Shown here one piece after another: positions 22,990 to 31,604 of a stretch of 64,000 nucleotides of DNA (within the stretch, counting starts at the first letter, position 1; the number at the start of each line of letters is the position of its first letter). The notes beneath the pieces were generated by a model, which did no database searches, had not been told where the DNA came from, and saw nothing but the letters and a program-made list of their open reading frames with translations. Source of the stretch: Natronosalvus rutilus. GTDB taxonomy: Archaea; Halobacteriota; Halobacteria; Halobacteriales; Natrialbaceae. The position numbers and the translations under genes are program-made. The stretch spans positions 186,001 to 250,000 of the forward strand of contig NZ_CP100355.1 of assembly GCF_024204665.1 (NCBI RefSeq), in the 5' to 3' direction.

Positions 22990-24168
22990 TCAGAACAGAT
23001 CCTGCGTAATCTCGAGCGTCTCCTCCCGGTCGTCCCAGTCGACGAAGATGGCGACGCTGGTCGCCGACGTGATGAGGTCGTGGACGTTGATGCGGGCGTC
23101 CGCAAGCGGGCCGACGATGCCCTGGATGACCCCCGGCTGGTTCGGGAGTTCGCCGCCGGTGACGCGGACGACGGCGAGCGGGGCGTCCACGGTGACGCTC
23201 GAGAGTTCGTTCCGGGCGATGACCTCGCGGTGGAGGATGTTCTCGGCGCGCTCGGAGGCTTCTTCGTCGACGTAGAAGGTCACCGAGTCGAGGCCGCTGG
23301 CGACGGCGTCGATGTTGATGTCGCTCTCCCCGAGGGCGGCCGACAGCGACTGGAAGACGCCCGGTTTGTTCCGAATAGCGCGACCGGCGACCGTGAGACA
23401 GGCCAGGGGTTCCTCGCGCATGTCCACGAGGCTCTGGAACTGGCCCTCGATGTTGGTCCCGCCCGCCAGCAGGTCGCCGTGCTGGTAATGGACGACGCGG
23501 ACGCCGAGTTGCCCGTGCTTGTACGAAAGTGCAGAGGGGGCGACGACCTCCGCGCCGCGGAACGAGAGGTTACGAAGTTCGTCGACGGATATTTCGCCGA
23601 CGTTGCGGGCGCCCTCGACGACCCGCGGGTCGCCGGTCATGACGCCCTCGACGTCGGTCACGATGACGACCTCGTCGGCGTCCATGTAGTTGCCGAGCAT
23701 GACTGCGGTCGTGTCCGACCCGCCGCGGCCGAGGGTCGTCACGGAACCGTCTGGCCCCTCCGCGAGGAAGCCCGTGATGACCGGCACGGTGTCCCCGAGT
23801 TCCGCCGAGAGGGCGGCTGCGCGGCGCCTGGTCTCCTCGACGTCGACCTCGCCGAACTCGTCGGTGATGACGGGCCAGCCCTCGCTCCCGGGTTCGTAGA
23901 AGGCGGCGTCGACCCCGCGGGCGGAGAGGGCCGCCTTGAGCATCCGGACGGAGGTTCGCTCGCCCATGCTGACGATCTGGGCGCGGTCGGCGTCGTCGGC
24001 CTCGAAGGTGATCTCCTCGAGCAGGTCGTCGGTGGTCGAGCCCATGGCGCTGGCGACGACGGCGATCTCGTGGCCGTCGGCGACGGCGGCGGCGATGGAG
24101 TCGGCCGCGCGGTTGATCCGGTCGCCGCTGCCGAGGCTCGTCCCGCCGAACTTGGCTACGACGCGCAT
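22990..24168 (-). CDS. lysC: Aspartate kinase
   Basis: 392 residues. It phosphorylates aspartate, the entry step to threonine, methionine and lysine/diaminopimelate. KFGGTSLGSGDRI starts the protein. The nucleotide/substrate motif GRGGSDTTAVMLG is near 205 and EGVMTGDPRVVEGA near 232. Two ACT domains follow (about 250-390; AALGESDINIDAVASG and VIQGIVGPLADARINV), implying feedback control by an amino acid. Start ATG 24168. No other pathway gene is adjacent. Confidence 0.95.
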   Translation of the reverse strand: MRVVAKFGGTSLGSGDRINRAADSIAAAVADGHEIAVVASAMGSTTDDLLEEITFEADDADRAQIVSMGERTSVRMLKAALSARGVDAAFYEPGSEGWPVITDEFGEVDVEETRRRAAALSAELGDTVPVITGFLAEGPDGSVTTLGRGGSDTTAVMLGNYMDADEVVIVTDVEGVMTGDPRVVEGARNVGEISVDELRNLSFRGAEVVAPSALSYKHGQLGVRVVHYQHGDLLAGGTNIEGQFQSLVDMREEPLACLTVAGRAIRNKPGVFQSLSAALGESDINIDAVASGLDSVTFYVDEEASERAENILHREVIARNELSSVTVDAPLAVVRVTGGELPNQPGVIQGIVGPLADARINVHDLITSATSVAIFVDWDDREETLEITQDLF

Positions 24169-24371
24169 CGACTCACCCGCGCAGTCGACGGCGTCACGGT
24201 GGCATCGCTCATATGCCAGACCGTTACCAGAGCGGCCAGATAACTGTGTCCCTCCGTCGCATTTTTACCGTCGTCTGGTTGCCTCGAACAGTTCTCCCGA
24301 CCCCCGTCACTGATCGCGTTCGTCCGTCGAATCGACGCGGGAGATCGACCTCACGACGAAAGCGAACGACC

Positions 24372-25784
24372 TCAGGCCGACGACGGCTCGCGGAAGTATT
24401 CGTCGCGCTCGAACGGTTCGTCCTCGCCCTCGACGGCGATCACGTCCAGGGCCGTCACCTCGGCGCCCACCTCGAGCAGCCCCGCCAGGCTCGGTTCCGT
24501 CCGGCCGTTGTCGCCGCTGATGAGTTCCTTGATGTAGAGGCCGCCCTCCCCGTGGACCGACACCTCGGCGCTGGTCGGCTCGATCAGGTCGCCCTCGATG
24601 GCGTGGACGGTTCGCTCGCGGGTGAGGCTCGCCCGCCGGTGGTCGACCCGTTCGGGCGTGTACTGCTCGAGTGTCGCCCCGTCGAGCGCCTCGAGGGCCG
24701 CGTCGAACGTCGCCTGATCGACGGGGTCCTCAAACGCGACCTGCGCCCGGTAGCGCTTGCTCGCGTCGTGTTCCTTGACGCGCTCGACCATCTCGTAGGT
24801 GGCGAGTCGCAGTCCCTCGACCTCCACCGACCCGTCGGCGGCCTCGTTGATCACCGCTTCGAGGGCCGCCGGGTCGGGCGACCGAATTCGCGGGCGTTTC
24901 ACCTCGAGGACGAACGGCCGGCCCGTCCCGAGCATCAGCGCGTCGACATCCTCCCGGCCGGCGCCGTGGAAGGTGCCGGACTCGCCGTCCATCGCCTTGA
25001 CGACGTGGGGACGGACGAACTGCTCGACGCTCTCGTCGTAGAGGTAGCCCGAGCCGCCGCAGTACTCGCAGGGCTCCTCGCCCTCGTCGCCCAGCTGGAC
25101 GCCGTCGCCGCCGCACTCCCGGCAGGGCCACTCCGTCTGGGGGATGTCGCGCTCGAGTTTGCGGTAGCGGCCGTAGACGAACGCGGGGTTGACCTGCAGG
25201 TCGACGGTGTGGCTCGTCACGGGTACGCTCGCGTCGCCCTCGCTCGCGCTTTCACTCTCGTTCACAGCCTCGCTCTCGCTCTCCTTCACGGCCTCGAGCA
25301 CCTCGAACGGATCGAACGCCTCGAGATCGATCACCGCCAGCACGTCGGGACGCTCGACCTCGAACGCGGCGCCGGTCCGAGCGCCGACCCGGCGGCCGAC
25401 CTCGCGGTTGAACTCCCGTTTCAGCGGTTCGCCAGCGTCGAGGTCGAAGCCGGCGTCCTCGCGGAGCAAGCGGTCGTTCTCCTCGACCAGCGGCGGGACG
25501 CGCGTCCCCACCTGGTAGGTGTCGAAGTCGATTCCCTCGAGGGCTGCGACGACGGTGTCGGCGACGGCGTCGAACGTCCCGCAGTACCCCTCACAGACCC
25601 AGCAGTCGAGCGGATCGACTGGCTCGAAATCTTCGTCGTCGGCCAGTGCGACCGTCGTCCGCAGCGCCCGCCCCCGTTCGGCGTTGGCCAGCCCGAAACT
25701 CCGGTCGGCGACGGGCCTGCCCAGGCAGGCGTCACAGACCGGTCCCGACGCGAGGAGCGCCCGGGCGTCTTCCGTGAGCGTCAT
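24372..25784 (-). CDS. pus10: tRNA pseudouridine(54/55) synthase Pus10
   Basis: The archaeal enzyme that makes pseudouridine 54 and/or 55 in the tRNA T-loop. 470 residues. The N-terminal Cys motifs CDACLGR and CWVCEGYC bind zinc. A THUMP-like part is followed by the zinc-ribbon-like CRECGG and CEYCGG and the catalytic segment GREDVDALMLGTGRPF. It carries an acidic, repetitive insertion (ESESEAVNESESASEG) before the middle domain that most relatives lack. Start ATG 25784. Divergent from the HtrA gene. Confidence 0.93.
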   Translation of the reverse strand: MTLTEDARALLASGPVCDACLGRPVADRSFGLANAERGRALRTTVALADDEDFEPVDPLDCWVCEGYCGTFDAVADTVVAALEGIDFDTYQVGTRVPPLVEENDRLLREDAGFDLDAGEPLKREFNREVGRRVGARTGAAFEVERPDVLAVIDLEAFDPFEVLEAVKESESEAVNESESASEGDASVPVTSHTVDLQVNPAFVYGRYRKLERDIPQTEWPCRECGGDGVQLGDEGEEPCEYCGGSGYLYDESVEQFVRPHVVKAMDGESGTFHGAGREDVDALMLGTGRPFVLEVKRPRIRSPDPAALEAVINEAADGSVEVEGLRLATYEMVERVKEHDASKRYRAQVAFEDPVDQATFDAALEALDGATLEQYTPERVDHRRASLTRERTVHAIEGDLIEPTSAEVSVHGEGGLYIKELISGDNGRTEPSLAGLLEVGAEVTALDVIAVEGEDEPFERDEYFREPSSA

Positions 25785-25951
25785 GTCCCGGTATGGGGAG
25801 GCCGGGGGTAACACGCTTTCCCTTCCCGTCCGCACTCGAGTCGCGGCGAAGCCGTGGGCCGCGAATGGAGAGAGCAAAATCCGACAACCTGCGGAAAGCC
25901 AGTTCACTGATAGGCGATGACTTTTACACGCCTCTGGCCCGTCTCTCCTGT

Positions 25952-27079
25952 ATGACCGACCCACGACCGAGCCGTCGCCGCGTCCTCTCGATGGCCGCCA
26001 CCGGCGCGTTCGCCGCCGTCGCGGGCTGTGCCGAACCCGGCTCGTCCTCGAGCGCGGTGCCGTTCGACCAGGACAACACGACGATCGACGTCGACCAGGA
26101 AGACCGGGCCGACGGCTCGGCGTACACCGAGGTGTACGAGGCCACGGGCGATGCCGTGACGCTCGTCCGCGTGGCGGAGAACGGTCAGGACGGGAGCCAG
26201 ATCCCGACGCAAGGTGAGGGATCGGGGTTCCTGTACGGCGACGGCTACCTCGTGACCAACGACCACGTCGTCTTCAGCAGCACGGACGTCGACGTCGACG
26301 TCCAGTACGCCGACGGCCGCTGGGCGAGCGGTGAGGTGATCGGCACCGACTTCTACAGCGACCTGGCTGTCGTCGAACTCGAGGAGGTTCCCGAGTCGAC
26401 GACGCCGCTCTCGTTCGCCGAGGAGCGGCCCGTCGTCGGCCAGGAGGTGCTCGCCATCGGCAACCCGGTTCGCCTCGACGGCTCGATGTCCCAGGGGATC
26501 GTCAGCGGCGTCAACCGGGCCGTCTCCCCCGGCTGGCACGACTTCTCCTACCCAAATGTCGTCCAGACCGACGCGGCAGTCAACCCCGGCAACAGCGGTG
26601 GCCCGCTCGTAGACATGAACGGCGCAGTCGTCGGCGTCGTCCACGCCACCCAGGGCGACAACATCGGCTTCGCCATCTCCGCGGCGCTCTCGCGTCGCGT
26701 GGTCCCAGCGCTCGTCGATCAGGGCGAGTTCCGCCACTCTCACATGGGGATTCGTCTCGTCCCGGTCGATCCCACGCTCGCCGAGGCCAACGACCTCGAG
26801 CGCGCCCAGGGGGTCCTGGTGGTCGAGACGCCGGACGGCGGGCCCGCAGACGACGTCCTGGAACCGAGCGAGATCGAGAACGGGATTCCGGTTGGCGGCG
26901 ACGTAATCCGGGAGATCGACGGCGAACCGATCCCGGACAATCACGCGCTCTCGACGTACCTCGCCCTCGAGACCGACCCCGGCGATACGGTCTCGATTGC
27001 GGTGATGCGCGACGGCGAGGAGCGAACCGTCGAGTTGACCCTCGGGGAGCGACCCGAGCCGGATCGGGGTCCGTTCTGA
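25952..27079 (+). CDS. Tat-exported HtrA/DegP-type serine protease lipoprotein
   Basis: 375 residues from ATG 25952. The twin-arginine signal SRRRVLSMAATGAF ends in the lipobox AGC (C26). The trypsin-like domain has H105 (NDHVV), D137 (SDLAVVEL) and S215 (NPGNSGGPL), all intact. A C-terminal PDZ domain (about 265-365; GDVIREIDGEPI) completes the HtrA layout. It would degrade or refold damaged proteins outside the membrane. It is not linked to its neighbours. A tandem 11-base duplication spans its stop codon. Confidence 0.93.
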   Translation: MTDPRPSRRRVLSMAATGAFAAVAGCAEPGSSSSAVPFDQDNTTIDVDQEDRADGSAYTEVYEATGDAVTLVRVAENGQDGSQIPTQGEGSGFLYGDGYLVTNDHVVFSSTDVDVDVQYADGRWASGEVIGTDFYSDLAVVELEEVPESTTPLSFAEERPVVGQEVLAIGNPVRLDGSMSQGIVSGVNRAVSPGWHDFSYPNVVQTDAAVNPGNSGGPLVDMNGAVVGVVHATQGDNIGFAISAALSRRVVPALVDQGEFRHSHMGIRLVPVDPTLAEANDLERAQGVLVVETPDGGPADDVLEPSEIENGIPVGGDVIREIDGEPIPDNHALSTYLALETDPGDTVSIAVMRDGEERTVELTLGERPEPDRGPF

Positions 27080-27093
27080 AGTCGTTCTGAAGT
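27072..27093. repeat. 11-base tandem duplication across a stop codon
   Basis: CGTTCTGAAGT occurs twice in a row, followed by a partial third copy. The first copy contains the TGA of the protease gene. Confidence 0.6.
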
Positions 27094-27485
27094 CGTTCAA
27101 ATCGAACCGGATCGAACTAAACCGGCTCAAACGAAACCCCGCCGATCCCCCGGAGAAGGCAATCCCTACGCTCGAGTACGTGGTCCTCGTTCGAGTAAGC
27201 CACCCGTACAGATCAGTTCTCGTGAGCGTCGGTATCGGTCGACGAACGGAATCGAAACGCCCGGTTGCTGAGAGAAATCCACGGAGGACGGCCGTTAACC
27301 GGTCGATAACAATAGGGCTCGTCGTTAACACTTCGAACTGTCGCTCCCGCCTCAGCCATGAATCCCCCTCACTCGAGCCGTACCGTACCGCCTGCTCGCG
27401 CTGGTTCGTTCGACGGACCCCGCGCCCGTCGAGCCACCGACGCGACAGTGACCGCACTCCCCACTACACAGGAGACACCGTGACC
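27080..27485. other. 406-base gap without a recognised gene
   Basis: No frame has haloarchaeal coding character. Besides the 11-base duplication at its start, it contains two CGTTAAC hexamer-type palindromes 30 bases apart (27293-27299 and 27323-27329). These could be a binding-site pair upstream of the small membrane-protein gene at 27486. Confidence 0.4.
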
Positions 27486-27674
27486 ATGTACCTCGGAGAG
27501 ACCGTGACGACCGTCGGGTTCTGGGTCGGCACACTCCTGCCGTTCGTCTACCTGCCAGTGTTTCTCACTGGCCTCAACTCGACGACCCGACTCGGCATCT
27601 TCTTCGCGCTCGTCGCGTTCAACGTGCTCGCGCTCGTCGTGGGCCACGACTATCCGGGGTCGCAGCCCCAGTAG
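27486..27674 (+). CDS. Small two-helix membrane protein, 62 aa
   Basis: Starts at ATG 27486. It has two hydrophobic helices (VGFWVGTLLPFVYLPVFLTG and LGIFFALVAFNVLALVVG) and a short polar tail ending DYPGSQPQ. No cofactor or catalytic residues. Function unknown. It may be exported as a membrane accessory. The 86 bases after it are unusually pyrimidine-rich. Confidence 0.6.
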   Translation: MYLGETVTTVGFWVGTLLPFVYLPVFLTGLNSTTRLGIFFALVAFNVLALVVGHDYPGSQPQ

Positions 27675-27678
27675 CGGG

Positions 27679-27722
27679 TTTCCGTTTTCCGATTTCCGGT
27701 TCTTCAGTTTTCCAATTTTTCG
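27679..27722 (+). terminator. T-rich repeat tract, possible terminator
   Basis: Three 7-base units (GTTTCCG, TTTTCCG, ATTTCCG) and further T-runs follow 5 bases after a stop codon. Oligo-T stretches are the known archaeal termination signal. Termination here is inferred. Confidence 0.45.
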
Positions 27723-27760
27723 GTGGGCGATTGATAGTCCTGGGCCGCCAACCACACGAC

Positions 27761-28786
27761 ATGCAGGTGTACTGCCAGGGCTGTGCTGGCTGTTGCATCG
27801 ACTGGCGACCGTTGCTCGAGTCCGATCAGCGAGACGCCATCGAGCACGAGCGACGTGGCCTGGGCGTCGTTCCAGACGAGGGGACTGCGGAGGAAACGGA
27901 GACGGAGGCGGGAACGGAAACGCGGACAGATGGCACCCCGATTCGCCGTCGAAACGCGATCGACGACGTCTACAACCTCGTGCCGCTCACCCGCGACGAG
28001 GTCCGGGCGTTCCTCGAGGCCGAGTTCGGGGACGTACTAATCCCCCGACTGTGGGAGGCCGACGCGGTCGACGAGTCCGTCTCGATCGATGGCTACGACG
28101 TCGCCGCCATCGCCGGCCGCCCGGCCTTCTTCGTCGGACTCAGGAAGCCCCCGAAGCCGGTCGCTCCCTTCGGTCGCGAGGACGCCGACTGGCTCCCGAC
28201 CTGTACGTTTCTCGACCCCGAAACCCTCCAGTGTCGCATCCACGGCGACGACCTGTACCCGAGCGAGTGCGCGGAGTACCCCGCTCACAACGTCGCTCTC
28301 GAGCAGCAGACCGAGTGCGAACGCGTCGAAGAGGCGATCGGCGGCGAGCGAATACGGTTCGAGGAATCGAGCGACGACGAACGGACGAGCCGGGACGAGG
28401 AGGGCGTCACCGTCGACGTCGAAGCCACCGACGGCCTGCTCCTCGGCCCCCAGGCGATCGGCCAGAAGCTGTTCGTCCACCCCGATCCCGACGCCCTCGA
28501 GGGGCGCCTCGAGCGCCTCGTGTCGGACGACCTCACGACCGAGGATCGGGCGGCCTTCGTCGCCGTCGCTGCCGCCTCCGCGCCCGGGACGCTCGCAATT
28601 TCCGACAACCATTACGACCAAGCGTACGAGCGGGTTCTGGAGGCCGACTCCTGGGCGGGAGCGGCTATCCGCGAGTGGGAACGGCGCGCGTCGGAAACGT
28701 CGGCCGACCCGTCCCAGGGCGAGGCCGTCGAAGTCGCTCGCGGCGCTCCCGAGACGCCGGGCTGGCCCGACTCGAGCGAGGAGTAG
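27761..28786 (+). CDS. YkgJ-family cysteine-cluster protein
   Basis: 341 residues. The N-terminus MQVYCQGCAGCC (C5, C8, C11, C12) and later CTF, CRIHG and PSECAEYPAH supply the Cys set of the YkgJ/CxxCxxCC family, thought to bind zinc or an iron-sulfur cluster. An acidic low-complexity loop (about 43-60) and the C-terminal 40 residues are not conserved-looking. Start ATG 27761. The function of the family is not established. Monocistronic. Confidence 0.8.
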   Translation: MQVYCQGCAGCCIDWRPLLESDQRDAIEHERRGLGVVPDEGTAEETETEAGTETRTDGTPIRRRNAIDDVYNLVPLTRDEVRAFLEAEFGDVLIPRLWEADAVDESVSIDGYDVAAIAGRPAFFVGLRKPPKPVAPFGREDADWLPTCTFLDPETLQCRIHGDDLYPSECAEYPAHNVALEQQTECERVEEAIGGERIRFEESSDDERTSRDEEGVTVDVEATDGLLLGPQAIGQKLFVHPDPDALEGRLERLVSDDLTTEDRAAFVAVAAASAPGTLAISDNHYDQAYERVLEADSWAGAAIREWERRASETSADPSQGEAVEVARGAPETPGWPDSSEE

Positions 28787-28841
28787 CGGTCGCTACAGAC
28801 GGCTCTCGAGGGGCGGTAACGTCGAAAATGGGCCGCAGCCC

Positions 28842-29015
28842 TCAGTTCGACTTTATCTCGCGGAACTTATCGAGTAGCGCGTCGGCGGAGTCGCCGGAGT
28901 CGTACTCGATCGTTCCCTCGTGGATCGTTCGTTCGTCGTCGAAGTCGGTGTCAACCCGGGACACCTGGCGTTCGCGTCGCTCGTGTTCGTCTTCGTCATA
29001 GGCACCCATTGACAT
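28842..29015 (-). CDS. Small acidic haloarchaeal protein (DUF5786-like)
   Basis: 57 residues beginning MSMGAYDEDEHERRE and containing DFDDERTIHEGTIEYDSGD and a C-terminal helix ALLDKFREIKS. I recognise this as the short, highly conserved haloarchaeal family I believe is DUF5786. ATG 29015 is preferred to the in-frame ATG at 29030 because family members start at this point. No enzymatic motif. Divergent from the 29098 gene by 82 bases, so they may share a promoter region. Confidence 0.8.
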   Translation of the reverse strand: MSMGAYDEDEHERRERQVSRVDTDFDDERTIHEGTIEYDSGDSADALLDKFREIKSN

Positions 29016-29097
29016 GGCAAGTACACTCATTGTAGGAACGATCGCCATATGAATGTAACGGTCGTTCACAGCACCACTTCGAAAGAAAGGAAGACGT

Positions 29098-30138
29098 ATG
29101 CCGGTTCGGTCCGTAGGATCGCTCGTGGCACGGCCGCTTCGCTTTCGATACTCGCCCCAGCGCTGGTCCGACCAGCGCGTCAGACAGGAGATTTTCAACC
29201 CGCTGAACGGTAATATCGGGGCTCGAGACGCCGGTCCGTGGTACGCGATCGGCGGTTCGTGGAACACCCACCGATTCGAGATGGCCAACGGCGACGTCGC
29301 CCTCTTCGCTCGCTCGGACGACGACGCCTACTGGATGGGCAACACCGAGACCCCGTCCTCGCTGTGGCGAACGGACAAGTTCGCCTGGGAAGACGTCCCC
29401 TACCAGGTCGCCCGGTGGGCCCAGCGGGAACTCCTCGCGACGCTCCACGAGCGCGAACCCTGGCTGGCCGACTACCCCTACCTCTCGTGGTTCTTCCTCC
29501 CGGTCTTCATGTCCAAAGACGGCCGCAAGTCGACGCGAGCGTTCTTCCGCGAACACGCCGCAGGCTTCCCGGACGCAGGCCGGCGAGAAGCGACACGCTT
29601 CATCGAAGAAATCCTCGAGACCGGCGCGCTCGACCCCTACCGCGACGTGATGGCGGGCAAACTCGGCACGAGCCCACACGTCGACCAGGTTCGCATGAGC
29701 GCGGCGATGGCGGAGTTCATCGCGGCGAAGATTCTCGTCGACGCCGGCTACGAGATTACGCCAGAGATTGAAGTGACGACGGGCCACTCGCTCGACTATC
29801 GAGCCGAGGACACCGCGACCGGCACGAACGTGCTGGTCGAGGTCACCCGTCCCCAGCCCCCAGCCAACCGCGCCGCCGCGGGCCCCGTCGCTGCCGTCAG
29901 GGACACCGCGGAAACGAAGACCAGCGGCCAGCTAGCAAATCACGGTGGCGGCGCGACGCTCTTCGTGGACTGCTCGAGTTTCCCCGACGACGCCTGGGCG
30001 GCCGTCCGGGGCGAACAGCCGGACGTTCGCCATCGGCCCGCGGTGGTCTACCGCGCTCGCCCCGACGGGCGCGTCGAAGGGTATCAAAAGGGGTCGGTAC
30101 CGCTCGACCTCGAGGACGCGATTTCGTTCGTCGATTGA
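29098..30138 (+). CDS. Haloarchaeal DUF5784-like protein with nuclease-like C-terminus
   Basis: 346 residues. The N-terminal half starts ARPLRFRYSPQRWSDQRVR and is Trp-rich (GPWYAIGGSWNTHRFEMANG). Residues 200-290 look like a PD-(D/E)xK nuclease core: a helix with IAAKILVDAGYEI, then SLDYRA and VLVEVTRP (Asp and Glu in place, Lys replaced). I associate it with DUF5784. It may be an inactive or divergent nuclease; function is not known. The start may be ATG 29098 or GTG 29125. It lies opposite the DUF5786-like gene. Confidence 0.65.
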   Translation: MPVRSVGSLVARPLRFRYSPQRWSDQRVRQEIFNPLNGNIGARDAGPWYAIGGSWNTHRFEMANGDVALFARSDDDAYWMGNTETPSSLWRTDKFAWEDVPYQVARWAQRELLATLHEREPWLADYPYLSWFFLPVFMSKDGRKSTRAFFREHAAGFPDAGRREATRFIEEILETGALDPYRDVMAGKLGTSPHVDQVRMSAAMAEFIAAKILVDAGYEITPEIEVTTGHSLDYRAEDTATGTNVLVEVTRPQPPANRAAAGPVAAVRDTAETKTSGQLANHGGGATLFVDCSSFPDDAWAAVRGEQPDVRHRPAVVYRARPDGRVEGYQKGSVPLDLEDAISFVD

Positions 30139-30248
30139 CTCTGTACGAGTACGGACTGATGTTCGAACGAGTCTGGTTCTCGAGCGAGGCTGATTCTCGG
30201 TAACGATCGATCTTCTAATCCGCAAAAAACGACGGGTTCGAACGGCGA

Positions 30249-30536
30249 CTAGAACGACATCGGCACGGGCGCGTACGGACTGCCGAGCGGCGTCGGATCC
30301 CGGTCGGAGTAACCCACGCGACCGACCGCCTTGTCGCTCACCGCGGAGTAGACCGCCAACTGGGCGTCGTCGGCGGACTCGAACGTCTCGCCCTCGAGGC
30401 GGCCGAGTACGTCGCCGAGTTGCTCGGACCCGTTCGGGAGTTCGAGATCCCGGTCGCCGTAGGCTTCGATCAGTTCCTCCGTCGTCGCGGGGTATTCGTG
30501 GGCGTCGATGAACTCGCCGGTTCGGTTACGGAACAT
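30249..30536 (-). CDS. Small DUF5789-like haloarchaeal protein
   Basis: 95 residues from ATG 30536. It contains FIDAHEYPATTEELIEAYGD, LELPNGSEQLGDVL and FESADDAQLAVYSAV, the phrases of the DUF2795/DUF5789 group, a small helical domain frequent in haloarchaea. A strong TATA (TTTATAATT on the minus strand, about 30558-30567) lies close enough for a leaderless mRNA. Function unknown. Confidence 0.78.
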   Translation of the reverse strand: MFRNRTGEFIDAHEYPATTEELIEAYGDRDLELPNGSEQLGDVLGRLEGETFESADDAQLAVYSAVSDKAVGRVGYSDRDPTPLGSPYAPVPMSF

Positions 30537-30678
30537 TACACCCAGACCAACCTGAACAATAATTATAAACATTGTCCATAAACATCCCCCAGGAGGGTCG
30601 TATTCCTTTGATTCATTAATGACCCTAGAGTGTAGCCGTTGATCGGCCCATCTCTTGCTCGAGGGAGGAATTAGCCAT

Positions 30679-30700
30679 TGGTATAGAAGATATAGTAAAG
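30679..30700. promoter_or_regulatory. AT-rich motif, near-copy of 10710-10732
   Basis: TGGTATAGAAGATATAGTAA shares 20 of 22 bases with the motif upstream of the large membrane-protein gene. It lies about 100 bases before the PHP gene and 143 bases behind the DUF5789-like start. Confidence 0.45.
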
Positions 30701-30800
30701 GTATCCAATCGACGTGCTCGTCGGTGGCCCTCGAGACGAGCGCTCGACCCGTCCCAGAGGAACTGACAACCGCTTTAACGTCGGCCCGTCAGCACCCACT

Positions 30801-31592
30801 ATGCCCTACGCCGACCTTCACGTTCACACGACGCGCTCGGACGGCAGCCTCGAGCTCGCCGACGTCCCCGCGGCCGCTCACCGCGCCGACGTCGCTGTCG
30901 TCGCCATCACCGACCACGACCGCCTCCAGCCGTTCGACCAGCCGGTCGTCGACCGCGACGGCGTCACGCTCGTCCAGGGAATCGAACTCCGCGTCGAAAC
31001 CGAGGGCGGCCAGCGCGTCGACCTGCTCGGCTACGGCGTCGAGCGAACCGACGCCCTGGTCGCCGAAACCGAACGCATTCAGCGAGATCGGCGCGAACGC
31101 GGGCGGAAGATCGTCAAAAAGGTCGAGGAGCGACTGAGGATCGACCTCGGTCTCGAGGTGGACACCGGCTTCGGCCGACCACACGTTGCTCGAGCCATCG
31201 CAAGCCACCCCGATTCGGGTTACGACTACAGGGGGGCGTTCGACCACCTCATCGGGAACGACGGGCCGTGTTACGTACCGCGGGACGTCACGTCGTTCTC
31301 GGAGGGACGCGAGATCCTCATCGAGGCCTGTTCGATCGTCTCGCTGGCTCATCCCCTGCGATACCCCGATCCCGAATCCGCACTCGCGCTGGCGGCCGAC
31401 CTCGACGCCGTCGAGCTGACCTACCCCTACGGTCGCGAGGTCGACCTCGAGCCGGTCGAGCGAACCATCGAGCGCTACGACCTGCTCGCGACCGGGGGGA
31501 CGGACGCCCACGAGACGGAACTGGGCATCGCCGGGTTGTCGCAGGCGGAGTACGAGGCCCTGGAGTTACCGACACCCGTCGAGAGCGTCTGA
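30801..31592 (+). CDS. PHP-domain phosphoesterase
   Basis: 263 residues. Metal-binding motifs are HVHTTRSDG (H7, H9), AITDHDRL, and LLATGGTDAHE near the end, the trinuclear-metal PHP set. It resembles the nucleoside 3',5'-bisphosphate/oligoribonucleotide phosphatase branch (YciV/TrpH-like). Length and order are normal. Start ATG 30801. Convergent with the lipoprotein gene (12 bases). Substrate unknown. Confidence 0.9.
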   Translation: MPYADLHVHTTRSDGSLELADVPAAAHRADVAVVAITDHDRLQPFDQPVVDRDGVTLVQGIELRVETEGGQRVDLLGYGVERTDALVAETERIQRDRRERGRKIVKKVEERLRIDLGLEVDTGFGRPHVARAIASHPDSGYDYRGAFDHLIGNDGPCYVPRDVTSFSEGREILIEACSIVSLAHPLRYPDPESALALAADLDAVELTYPYGREVDLEPVERTIERYDLLATGGTDAHETELGIAGLSQAEYEALELPTPVESV

Positions 31593-31604
31593 GCCGCTGG
31601 TCAC

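Noticed and set aside
24213-25811. Long open frame on the plus strand opposite pus10 (532 codons)
   Set aside because: It is an antisense shadow produced by GC-rich codon use. Its translation has no family motif, whereas the minus strand encodes Pus10 throughout.
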